From: Armatimonadota bacterium
GTDB taxonomy: Bacteria > Sysuimicrobiota > Sysuimicrobiia > Sysuimicrobiales > Kaftiobacteriaceae
Direction of reading: 5' to 3'
DNA: 14,621 bases
Assembly: GCA_020028535.1 (NCBI GenBank)
Contig: JAIBHM010000026.1
Location: 1 to 14,621, forward strand
Shown: positions 5,582 through 12,106 of the stretch, in pieces
How positions within the stretch are numbered: position 1 is the first letter of the stretch
Layout of the letters: the number at the start of each line of letters is the position of its first letter
Position numbers and translations under genes: made by a program
Notes under the pieces: generated by a model
What the model saw: the letters and a program-made list of their open reading frames with translations, nothing else
What the model was told of the DNA's origin: nothing
Database searches by the model: none

Positions 5582-6398
5582 CCAGCGCCTGCTGCTGACC
5601 GCTCGCAGGCAGGAACGACCTGCGGTGGGCGGGTGTGATGCCGAACCGCCGGATGGCCTCGTAGTGTGCGCGCGTCCCATACCCCTTGTGCACGTCGAAG
5701 CCGTACTCCGGAAACTGTCTTGCCAGATCCACCATGAGCCGGTCGCGCGTCACCTTGGCGATGATGGAGGCGGCAGCGATCGAGGCGCAGGTGGCGTCCC
5801 CATCCACGATCACCAGCTGGGGGAGCGGCACGTCGGCCGCATACCGCCCGTCGATCAGGACGAGGTGCGGCCTCAGCGGAAGGCCCAGGATCGCCCGGCG
5901 GTGCGCCAGCCGCGTCGCCTGGAGGATGTTGAGCCGGTCGATCTCCCCAATCTCGGCGCGCCCCACGCCCACGGCAAGCGCGCGCCCGCGGATTTCTTCG
6001 TAGAGGATATCTCGCTGCGCAGGGCTGAGGCGCTTACTGTCATCCAGATGCGGGAGGCGCAAATCCTCCGGCAGCACGACCGCCGCAGCGACGACGGGGC
6101 CGGCAAGGGGCGCGACACCCGCTTCGTCCACACCGGCAATCGCGGGAAACCCTTCAGCCCGTTGCTCGGCCTCGATCGTGCACAATCCGTCCAGGCGCGC
6201 CGCTTCCCGCTCGATCCGGGCGAGCCTCTTCCGGTGCAGTGCCGCCAGCGCGCGCACCCCTGTCCGCTTATCCCTCGACAGGGCGCGCAGGAGCGACGTG
6301 TCGACGACCTCAACAGTACGGAGCTGGACGGTGAGTTCGATGACCGACAGCGAGCGGATATCACGGGGCCGGAGCAGGACATTCACCGCGCGAACCAC
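5571..6398 (-). CDS. rnhB: Ribonuclease HII with an altered GRG motif
   Basis: RNase HII cuts RNA in RNA-DNA hybrids and at single misincorporated ribonucleotides. The 275-residue protein has a Bacillus-like N-terminal extension (1-85), then the catalytic core. Acidic residues are present: D91 and E92 in AGVDEAG, D183 in LVLIDG and D219 in KVTRDR. DSKRLSPAQR, AAASIIAKVTRD and YGFDVHKGYGT are typical. The usual GRG of DEAGRGPLAGP reads GVA here (G94-V95-A96). That loop normally contacts the ribonucleotide 2'-OH at the junction, so substrate choice may differ. The start is GTG 6398 without a clear ribosome binding site; GTG 6386 is possible. It is 58 bases downstream of lepB. Confidence 0.93.
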   Translation of the reverse strand: MVRAVNVLLRPRDIRSLSVIELTVQLRTVEVVDTSLLRALSRDKRTGVRALAALHRKRLARIEREAARLDGLCTIEAEQRAEGFPAIAGVDEAGVAPLAGPVVAAAVVLPEDLRLPHLDDSKRLSPAQRDILYEEIRGRALAVGVGRAEIGEIDRLNILQATRLAHRRAILGLPLRPHLVLIDGRYAADVPLPQLVIVDGDATCASIAAASIIAKVTRDRLMVDLARQFPEYGFDVHKGYGTRAHYEAIRRFGITPAHRRSFLPASGQQQALAIG

Positions 6399-6456
6399 GC
6401 CTGAGAGATTCGTGCGGCCTACTCGATGAGTCCTGCCTCCATGACCCGCCTATCTG

Positions 6457-7095
6457 TTATCGGACAAGGCCGAGGCGCTGCGGCGGCCAGTAGATGAACA
6501 GCGCTTTGCCGACGACGTTCTGGACGGGAACGAAACCAAAGAAACGGCTGTCCTCGCTGTTGCAGCGGTTGTCCCCGAGCACAAACAGCTGCCCCTCCGG
6601 GATTGTCTGCGGACCGTAGCTGCTGGTGCAGGCCCGATCGCCACCCGCCAGCGCAGTGGGGTACAGCTCCGTGATGGGGTTGCCGTTGATGAGGACCACG
6701 CCGTCGCGCAGCTCCACCGTCTCGCCGCCCAGAGCGACTACGCGTTTGACGAAATCCTTCCCGGGATTGAGCGGATAGTGAAAGACGATGACGTCACCCC
6801 GCTCGATCGCCCCCAGACGATAGCTGAACTTGCTCACCAGAATGCGGTCGTCCACCTGCAGCGTCGGCTCCATCGAGCCGGATGGGATGTAAAAAGCCTG
6901 GACGACGAACGTGATGATGAGCAGCGACAGCAGGGCGGCGAAAATACTGGCGTCGAGGGTTTCGACGACCGAGGTGCGCCAGGTGGGGAGGATGGCATAC
7001 GCGCGCTTCACGATGAGGCGGGCGACGATGAGCACACCCGCCAGGATGAGGATCAGACTGGGGATACTGAGCGGAAGCCGGTCGAGTATCTCCAA
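6457..7095 (-). CDS. lepB: Signal peptidase I
   Basis: This membrane serine protease removes signal peptides from exported proteins. The 212-residue sequence has two N-terminal membrane helices (about 10-29 and 50-70). Box B is PSGSMEPTL with the catalytic serine at 74, box D is DFVKRVVALGG with the general-base lysine at 117, and box E is LGDNRCNSEDSRFFG near the C-terminus. Length and order fit the Bacillus/Gram-positive type. The frame opens at TTG 7095, fifteen bases after rplS. The upstream sequence is rich in CCCTCC, which is the opposite of a ribosome binding site. A later start would remove the first helix, so the start is less certain than the function. It lies in the rplS-lepB-rnhB run found in many bacteria. 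Confidence 0.95.
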   Translation of the reverse strand: MEILDRLPLSIPSLILILAGVLIVARLIVKRAYAILPTWRTSVVETLDASIFAALLSLLIITFVVQAFYIPSGSMEPTLQVDDRILVSKFSYRLGAIERGDVIVFHYPLNPGKDFVKRVVALGGETVELRDGVVLINGNPITELYPTALAGGDRACTSSYGPQTIPEGQLFVLGDNRCNSEDSRFFGFVPVQNVVGKALFIYWPPQRLGLVR

Positions 7096-7110
7096 GGGAG
7101 GGCTGGAGGG

Positions 7111-7452
7111 CTATCGCATCTCTTTGACGCGCGCCTCGCGGCCGACCTTCCCTCGCAGGTAGTAGAGCTTGGCCTGCCGGACTTTGCCCTTGCGGATGAT
7201 GTCGATACGCTCGATGCGCGGGGAATGCAGGGGGAAGGTGCGTTCTACGCCGACGCCGTGGCTGATGCGCCGGACCGTGAAGGTCTCGCGCAACCCCCCG
7301 CTCTTGCGGCCGATGACAACGCCCTCGAACGCCTGGACACGCTCGCGGCCGCCCTCCAGGACCTTCAGGTGCACTTTGACGGTATCGCCGGAGGTGAATG
7401 GGGGAAGCTTGGTCTTCAGCTGCTCTCGCTCGATGACGGCAGTCTTGTCCAC
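7111..7452 (-). CDS. rplS: 50S ribosomal protein L19
   Basis: The 113-residue protein matches L19 throughout: a basic N-terminal region, FTSGDTVKVHLKVLEGG, RVQAFEGVVIGRKSGGLRET, RRISHGVGVERTFPLHSP and a basic C-terminus. L19 lies at the interface of the two ribosomal subunits. The start is GTG 7452, set by GGAGG seven bases upstream. It follows trmD, as in most bacteria, but the 51-base gap contains its own extended -10 promoter, so rplS can be made independently of the upstream ffh-rpsP-trmD genes. lepB follows after 15 bases. Confidence 0.97.
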   Translation of the reverse strand: MDKTAVIEREQLKTKLPPFTSGDTVKVHLKVLEGGRERVQAFEGVVIGRKSGGLRETFTVRRISHGVGVERTFPLHSPRIERIDIIRKGKVRQAKLYYLRGKVGREARVKEMR

Positions 7453-7481
7453 GATGCGGCCTCCACACTATACGGCGGAGA

Positions 7482-7511
7482 ATTATAACACAGCCGCGTT
7501 CGCCTAGTCGA
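7482..7511 (-). promoter_or_regulatory. Extended -10 promoter for rplS
   Basis: The minus strand carries TATAAT (7487-7482) preceded by TG-T, an extended -10. An 18-base spacer separates it from TCGACT (7511-7506), which matches four of six bases of TTGACA. The -35 overlaps the last codons and stop of trmD. Transcription would begin about 20-25 bases upstream of the rplS GTG start. Confidence 0.6.
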
Positions 7512-8238
7512 TGCCGAGGTCCGCTGCATCGAGCAGGCGCCGGTCTTCCTCGCTCAGGGCTTCCTTCTTGAGGAGATCGGGCCGGCGCACAAGGGTACGC
7601 TGCAGTTGCTGCGCGCGGCGCCAGCGCCGGACGGCCTCGTGATTTCCGGAGAGCAGGATCTGCGGGACATTCAGGCCGCGGAACTCCGGCGGCCGGGTGT
7701 AGTGCGGGTAATCCAGCAGCCCTTCAACGAACGAATCGGCGGCCACTGACGACGCGTCGCCGACCACCCCCGGAACGAAACGCGCCGTGGCTTCGACAAT
7801 GACCATCGCGGGAAGCTCCCCGCCCGTGAGCACGTAATCGCCGATGGAAATCTCGTCCGTGGCGAGCCCTATGCGCACGCGCTCGTCGATGCCCTCGTAA
7901 TGCCCGCACAGGATGATCAGGTGGGGCTCGCGCGCCAGCTCCTGCGCCAGCGCGTGGGTCAGCAGTTCGCCCTGGGGTGAGGTCAGGATGATGCGCGGGG
8001 GAACTCGCCGGTCCTTGCGGATGGCATCCACCGCGGCGAAGAACGGCTCCGGCTTCATCACCATCCCCGCGCCGCCGCCGTACGGAGTGTCATCCACCTG
8101 GCGGTGGCGGCCGGTGGTGAACTCACGCAGGTCCCAGATCGCGATCTCGAGCAGACCCCGCTCGCGGGCGCGGCCGATGACGCTCACCTCGAGGGGCGTG
8201 AACACCTGCGGGAAGATCGTCACGATGTCGACCCGCAT
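7504..8238 (-). CDS. trmD: tRNA (guanine-N1-)-methyltransferase TrmD
   Basis: TrmD methylates G37 of tRNAs using SAM and so guards against frameshifting. The 244-residue sequence starts MRVDIVTIFPQVF and contains DDTPYGGGAGMVMKPEP, LTSPQGELL, LCGHYEGIDERV, EISIGDYVLTGGELPAM and the knot and tRNA-binding segments with DYPHYTRPPEFRG and VPQILLSGNH. These are the family hallmarks of the SPOUT trefoil knot. Its ATG shares one base with the TGA of rimM (TGATG), so the two are translationally coupled. Confidence 0.97.
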   Translation of the reverse strand: MRVDIVTIFPQVFTPLEVSVIGRARERGLLEIAIWDLREFTTGRHRQVDDTPYGGGAGMVMKPEPFFAAVDAIRKDRRVPPRIILTSPQGELLTHALAQELAREPHLIILCGHYEGIDERVRIGLATDEISIGDYVLTGGELPAMVIVEATARFVPGVVGDASSVAADSFVEGLLDYPHYTRPPEFRGLNVPQILLSGNHEAVRRWRRAQQLQRTLVRRPDLLKKEALSEEDRRLLDAADLGID

Positions 8239-8756
8239 CAGGACTCCTCCAGCATCCCCGGTATCGGCCGGATCACCAGGCGCCGCGTTTCCATGTCCAC
8301 ACGCAGGACGACGGAGGAGATCGCCGGGATCAGGATCTCCCGGGCGCCCCGCACGACGAAGACGTCATTCCCAGGCGTCCGGATGACCTCATCCACCGTC
8401 CCGATCTGGCGTCCATCCTCGGTCTCCACGAGCAGCCCCAGGACATCGAAGATGTAGTGCCGCCCTTCCGGCAGCGGCGCGGCGAGCTCCTCAGGCACCG
8501 CCAGGTGGGCGCCGCGCCAGCGTCCGGCCTCCTCGGGGGTGTCGATCCCTGCGATCTTCACCAACCACGCCTGGCCCGCCGTGCGCACGGCCTCGATGCG
8601 GACCGGCGTGGACTCCTCGTCGCGCACCAGCACCGCCTGTTGCAGGGTTCCAAGCCGCTCAGGGAAATCCGTATCCGGCTGCACGCGCAGCTCCCCGCGC
8701 ACGCCATGCGGCTTCACGACCCGGCCCACCACGACCAGCGCCGGGCGCGCAGACAT
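8238..8756 (-). CDS. rimM: Ribosome maturation factor RimM
   Basis: RimM assists 30S subunit maturation and binds S19. The 172-residue protein has the N-terminal RimM domain (VGRVVKPHGVRGELRV, then ESTPVRIEAV and AWLVKIAGIDTPEEAGRWRG) and a C-terminal PRC-barrel (HYIFDVLGLLVETEDGRQIG, GNDVFVVRG and EILIPAISSVV). It overlaps ylqD and trmD by one base on each side, so ylqD-rimM-trmD form a coupled translation unit. Confidence 0.96.
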   Translation of the reverse strand: MSARPALVVVGRVVKPHGVRGELRVQPDTDFPERLGTLQQAVLVRDEESTPVRIEAVRTAGQAWLVKIAGIDTPEEAGRWRGAHLAVPEELAAPLPEGRHYIFDVLGLLVETEDGRQIGTVDEVIRTPGNDVFVVRGAREILIPAISSVVLRVDMETRRLVIRPIPGMLEES

Positions 8757-9163
8757 CAGGCTTCCTCGCGAATCTCCAGGATAATGCCGTCTTTGATGAT
8801 GATCTCGGTCCGGCCGATCTTGTTGAACAGATTGTCGCCGATACCGACCTCGACCAGGCTCTCCACCGTCCCCTGCGGGAATTCAGAGTTCAGCTCCAAA
8901 GCTTCCGCCTCGCGCAGCCGCATCTGGAGCTCGGCCTTCGCGGCCTCCTGCCGCGCGCGCTCCAATTCGAGCTGCTGGCGCACGGCGCGGCTCTGCGGGC
9001 TCAGTTGACGCTCCAGCTCAGTACGGCGGATCTGCGTGTCGATCTGCTGTACGAGGGTGTCCACACGCTTGATCGCGTCCTCCAGATCCTGGATGTAGAG
9101 CCGCTTGAAGCTTTCGGTGACGATGGCCTTGATGACGACCGGCCGTGTGAGGGTGATGCCCAT
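8756..9163 (-). CDS. ylqD: YlqD family coiled-coil protein
   Basis: This 135-residue protein resembles YlqD of Bacillus, whose function is not established. It has a short N-terminal beta segment (MGITLTRPVVIKAIVTESFK), a long charged coiled coil (about residues 25-90, rich in Q, E and R), and a C-terminal beta domain with VEVGIGDNLFNKIGRTEIII ending in IKDGIILEIRE. ATG 9163 has AGAGGAG upstream at good spacing. It sits exactly where YlqD sits in Bacillota, between the KH protein and rimM, and shares one base with rimM. Its presence is one of the clues for a Bacillota-like gene order. Confidence 0.88.
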   Translation of the reverse strand: MGITLTRPVVIKAIVTESFKRLYIQDLEDAIKRVDTLVQQIDTQIRRTELERQLSPQSRAVRQQLELERARQEAAKAELQMRLREAEALELNSEFPQGTVESLVEVGIGDNLFNKIGRTEIIIKDGIILEIREEA

Positions 9164-9177
9164 GGCGCTCCTCTCTA

Positions 9178-9429
9178 TCAGATGCTCTTGATGTCCAGCA
9201 TGACCCGCACACCGTGACGCACCGCCGCCGCACGCACCACGGCCCGGAGCGCCCGGGCGATGCGGCCCTGCCGGCCGATCATCTTGCCCATGTCCCCGGG
9301 CGCCACGCGCAACTCAATCAGGAGCCCCGCTTCCCCGGGCTCCGCGCGCACGGACACCGCGGCCGGGTCATCCACGAGCAACCGGGCCATGAACTCCACC
9401 AGATCGTGCAGCGACTGCTCCGCCGCCAC
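9178..9429 (-). CDS. khpA: KhpA-type KH-domain RNA-binding protein
   Basis: This 83-residue single KH domain matches KhpA/YlqC. It begins with EQSLHDLVEFMARLLVDDP and has the GxxG loop in MGKMIGRQGRIARALR, ending VMLDIKSI. KhpA usually pairs with KhpB/Jag in an RNA-binding complex linked to cell elongation; no khpB is visible here. GTG 9429 is chosen because it leaves a normal KhpA length and lies 13 bases after the rpsP stop. The frame continues further upstream inside rpsP but encodes nothing family-like there. Confidence 0.92.
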   Translation of the reverse strand: MAAEQSLHDLVEFMARLLVDDPAAVSVRAEPGEAGLLIELRVAPGDMGKMIGRQGRIARALRAVVRAAAVRHGVRVMLDIKSI

Positions 9430-9442
9430 GGGTGCCTGCGGA

Positions 9443-9703
9443 TCAGGATTTGGCGCCGGTCCGCTCCAGCACGCCCGTGCGCTGCAGCAGCACCCGCGCA
9501 GTATTAGACGGCCGGGCCCCCTTGCGGAGCCAGGCGAGGGCCTTGGCCTCGTTGACCTTGATCGTCGAGGGCTCGGTGGTCGGGTTGTAGTAACCGATCG
9601 CCTCGATGTAACGACCGCTCCGAGGCGCACGCGAATCCGCCACGACCAGGCGGTAGAAGGGTTTGTGCTTACCCCCCAGGCGCATCAACCGGATCTTCAC
9701 CAT
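9443..9703 (-). CDS. rpsP: 30S ribosomal protein S16
   Basis: The 86-residue S16 begins MVKIRLMRLGGKHKPFYRLV and contains ADSRAPRSGRYIEAIGYYNP and the typical LKGARPS-like WLRKGARPSNTARVLL near the end. It is an early-assembly 30S protein. ATG 9703 has GGGAGG six bases upstream. The gene lies 17 bases after ffh and just before the KH protein, the standard order. Confidence 0.97.
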   Translation of the reverse strand: MVKIRLMRLGGKHKPFYRLVVADSRAPRSGRYIEAIGYYNPTTEPSTIKVNEAKALAWLRKGARPSNTARVLLQRTGVLERTGAKS

Positions 9704-9720
9704 GTCGTGCCTCCCTCTGG

Positions 9721-11052
9721 TTACTGGAGGGGAAACTGGAGCTTGCCCCGTTTCCCCTTCTTCTCAAGCTCGCCGACCTGCTTGATCAGCCGCTTCGCTT
9801 CGTCAAACTGCTTCAGCAGCCGGTTCACATCCTGGATGGACGTGCCGCTGCCGCGCGCGATTCTGCGGCGGCGGCTGCCATCGAGGATCTGCGGATTGCG
9901 CCGCTCGTTTGCCGTCATCGAATCGATGATCGCCTCCACCCGGCCGAGCTGGCGCTCGTCCATCGTGGGCGCCTTTCCCCGGCCGGCCAGGCCAGGAATC
10001 ATCTCCAGGAGCGAATCGAGCGGCCCCATCTTTCGCACCTGACGCAGTTGCTGGCGGAAGTCCTCGAGCGTGAACTCCGCCCGCCGCAGCTTCCGTTCCA
10101 TCTCCGCCATGGCCTGGGCATCCACCGTCTCCTCGGCTCTCTCGATGAAGGTGAGGACATCGCCCATGCCGAGGATCCGCGAGGCCATCCGGTCCGGGTA
10201 GAATTGCTCGAGCCCGTCCAGCTTCTCGCTCGTCCCGACAAATACCACCGGCGCGCCCGTGGCTTCGACCACCGAAAGCACCGCGCCCCCGCGGGCGTCG
10301 CCGTCCAGCTTCGTCACGATGATCCCATCCAGGCGCAGCATCTGATGAAATCGCTCGGCCATGGCGACCGCGTCCTGGCCCGCCATGGCGTCCATGATCA
10401 ATAACACTTCATGTGCCGCAACGGCGTCGCGCATCTGGCGCAGCTCCGCCATGAGCTCGTCATCAACGTGCAGCCGCCCAGCCGAGTCGATGAGGACGGT
10501 GTCCAGACCCCGGCGGTGCGCCTCGGCGATCGCCCCCCGCGCCACCGCGATGGGATCGGTCGCGCCCTCCTGCGCGTACACGGGCACGTCGACCTGCTGG
10601 CCCACGACCTGCAGCTGGGTCACGGCCGCGGGGCGTTTGAGGTCAGTGGCAACCAGCAGCGGACGGCGGCCGCGCTTGCGCAGCCGATACGCCAGTTTGC
10701 CCGCCGTCGTGGTCTTGCCGGTTCCGTGCAGACCGACGAGCAGGAGCACGGTCGGAGGATGCTCAGCGAAGCCCAGGTCACGTGTGTGTCCGCCCAGCAG
10801 GCGGATGAGCTGTTCGTGGACGATCTTGATGACCTGATGGCCGGGTGACAGGCTCTTCGTCACCTGCGCCCCGACGGCGGCGTCACGGACGCGCTCCACG
10901 AAGGCCTTGGCCACCTTGAAGTTTACATCGGCCTCGAGCAGGGCCAGACGCACCTCACGCAGCACGGCGTCAACGTCCTCGTCGCTCAAGACGCCGCGGC
11001 CCGTCAGGTCGCGGAAGATGGTCTGGAGCCTGGTTTGCAACGTTTCAAACAC
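9721..11052 (-). CDS. ffh: Signal recognition particle GTPase Ffh
   Basis: Ffh binds signal sequences and the SRP RNA and delivers ribosomes to FtsY at the membrane. The 443 residues show an N-domain (1-95), the G-domain with P-loop GLHGTGKTT (107-115), DLKRPAA (137-143), LIDSAGRLH (187-195), DAMAGQDAV (221-229) and TKLDGDARGGA (247-257), then the methionine-rich M-domain (from about 320) with MGPLDSLLEMIPG and RRRRIARGSGTS, the SRP RNA-binding signature. The start is GTG 11052 with GAGGGCGAG upstream. It overlaps the upstream methyltransferase by eight bases. ftsY lies in the same direction 3.3 kb upstream. Confidence 0.97.
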   Translation of the reverse strand: MFETLQTRLQTIFRDLTGRGVLSDEDVDAVLREVRLALLEADVNFKVAKAFVERVRDAAVGAQVTKSLSPGHQVIKIVHEQLIRLLGGHTRDLGFAEHPPTVLLLVGLHGTGKTTTAGKLAYRLRKRGRRPLLVATDLKRPAAVTQLQVVGQQVDVPVYAQEGATDPIAVARGAIAEAHRRGLDTVLIDSAGRLHVDDELMAELRQMRDAVAAHEVLLIMDAMAGQDAVAMAERFHQMLRLDGIIVTKLDGDARGGAVLSVVEATGAPVVFVGTSEKLDGLEQFYPDRMASRILGMGDVLTFIERAEETVDAQAMAEMERKLRRAEFTLEDFRQQLRQVRKMGPLDSLLEMIPGLAGRGKAPTMDERQLGRVEAIIDSMTANERRNPQILDGSRRRRIARGSGTSIQDVNRLLKQFDEAKRLIKQVGELEKKGKRGKLQFPLQ

Positions 11053-11674
11053 GACTCGCCCTCACGCCCGCTGGATCTTCCTTGCGGATGGCCTCGTACG
11101 CCCTGTACCCGTCCGCCTGGGCCACCTCTCGCGCCGGGCCAAATACCGCTTCCACGTCCTTCGCCAGTGTCCGGGCGCCCTGCGCCGTCCGGGCCACAAA
11201 ATAGAACCGGCCGCCGGGACGCAGGACCGTGTGGACCTCCCGGATCAGCCTGCGCAGCGTCGCCTTTCCGGCGCGGATCGGTGGGTTTGTCACGACGACG
11301 TCGAACGACCAATCGGCCACCGGCTGCGTGCCGTCACCTTGCAGCACCTCGACGTTGTGCAGTCCGAGACGCCGCGCGTTTTGGGCCGCCAGGTTCACGG
11401 CGCGTTCGTTGACATCGACCAGGGCCACATGCCCCTCCCCCGCCAGATACGCCGCGACCAGACCGATCGGTCCGTAACCGCATCCCAAATCGAGGACGTG
11501 GTCGGATGGCTCGATACGCATCGACTCCACCAGCAGCCGCGTGCCCGGATCGATCCCGGCGTGGGCAAACACGCCGCGGTCGGTGAGAAATGTCCAGACC
11601 TTCCCCCGCAGCCGTGTCTGGATCTGCCGGGGGCGCGACGGCGCAGCGGGCTGCCTGCTGAAGTAGTGGTCCAC
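11045..11674 (-). CDS. RsmC/YbxB-type class I SAM-dependent methyltransferase
   Basis: This 209-residue methyltransferase resembles Bacillus YbxB and the catalytic domain of RsmC. It starts with DHYFSRQPAAPSRP, then KVWTFLTDRGVFAHAGIDPG, the SAM-binding VLDLGCGYGPIGLVAA, acidic motif LVDVNERAVNLAAQNARRLG and the NPPIRAGK catalytic motif of N2-guanine methyltransferases. The likely substrate is an rRNA guanine (G1207-like in 16S), but the family has several specificities. GTG 11674 starts three bases after the ylxM stop, and the end overlaps ffh. Insertion between ylxM and ffh, which are usually adjacent, is less common. Confidence 0.88.
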   Translation of the reverse strand: MDHYFSRQPAAPSRPRQIQTRLRGKVWTFLTDRGVFAHAGIDPGTRLLVESMRIEPSDHVLDLGCGYGPIGLVAAYLAGEGHVALVDVNERAVNLAAQNARRLGLHNVEVLQGDGTQPVADWSFDVVVTNPPIRAGKATLRRLIREVHTVLRPGGRFYFVARTAQGARTLAKDVEAVFGPAREVAQADGYRAYEAIRKEDPAGVRASRV

Positions 11675-11677
11675 GGA

Positions 11678-12037
11678 TCACCGCGCTGCGCGGCGAACGG
11701 CGTCGAGTTCCTGCGTGAGCTCCGCCACCGCTTCATGGCCCACCCGGTCGGCCAGCCGGAGCAGTGCCGATTCGAGCGCGTCCAGGCGATGCGCGAGGTG
11801 CCGGCGCGATTCCATCATCTGCAGCGACGCCTCGACACGCTCGAGTTCCACCGTCGAACGCCGCAGCGTATCGAACACCGCCTGCCGCGTCACCTCGAAC
11901 CGCTCCGCGATCTCGGCGAGGGAGAGGTCATTGAGGTAATACAACTGTACCAGCCGCTGCTGGTGCCCGGTGAGCAGGAGGCCGTAGATGTCAAAGAGAC
12001 GGATCGCCCGCAGGCGTTCGGTGAGGTCGCGGTTCAC
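11678..12037 (-). CDS. ylxM: YlxM/p13-like helix-turn-helix protein
   Basis: The 119-residue protein matches UPF0122/YlxM. It has LFDIYGLLLTGHQQRLVQLY, then a sigma-like helix-turn-helix (NDLSLAEIAERFEVTRQAVF) and a coiled C-terminal half. YlxM usually lies directly before ffh and is thought to act with the signal recognition particle. GTG 12037 is the family-consistent start, but no ribosome binding site is visible. The leader instead holds an 8-bp dyad behind a strong promoter. It is the first gene of the ffh-rpsP-trmD operon here. Confidence 0.9.
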   Translation of the reverse strand: MNRDLTERLRAIRLFDIYGLLLTGHQQRLVQLYYLNDLSLAEIAERFEVTRQAVFDTLRRSTVELERVEASLQMMESRRHLAHRLDALESALLRLADRVGHEAVAELTQELDAVRRAAR

Positions 12038-12045
12038 GGAAAATG

Positions 12046-12067
12046 TGTAAAGTCAGATTACTTTACA
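12046..12067. promoter_or_regulatory. Operator-like dyad in the ylxM leader
   Basis: TGTAAAGT (12046-12053) and ACTTTACA (12060-12067) form a perfect 8-bp inverted repeat with a six-base spacer. It lies at about +3 to +24 from the start site predicted for the ylxM promoter. The position fits a repressor operator or an RNA hairpin controlling the ylxM-ffh-trmD operon. I do not recognise the regulator. Confidence 0.55.
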
Positions 12068-12076
12068 GGCCGGTCC

Positions 12077-12106
12077 AGTATAGCCCCGAGACCGCGGGGG
12101 TGTCAA
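12077..12106 (-). promoter_or_regulatory. Near-consensus housekeeping promoter for ylxM-ffh operon
   Basis: On the minus strand, TTGACA (12106-12101) and TATACT (12082-12077) are separated by 18 bases, with transcription expected near 12070. The -35 box contains the TGA stop of the M48 peptidase gene. The spacer itself carries a GC-rich dyad, CCCCG with CGGGG (12084-12088 and 12095-12099). Confidence 0.75.

Noticed and set aside
5625..6404. Plus-strand open frame opposite rnhB
   Set aside because: Shadow of a conserved gene in GC-rich DNA.
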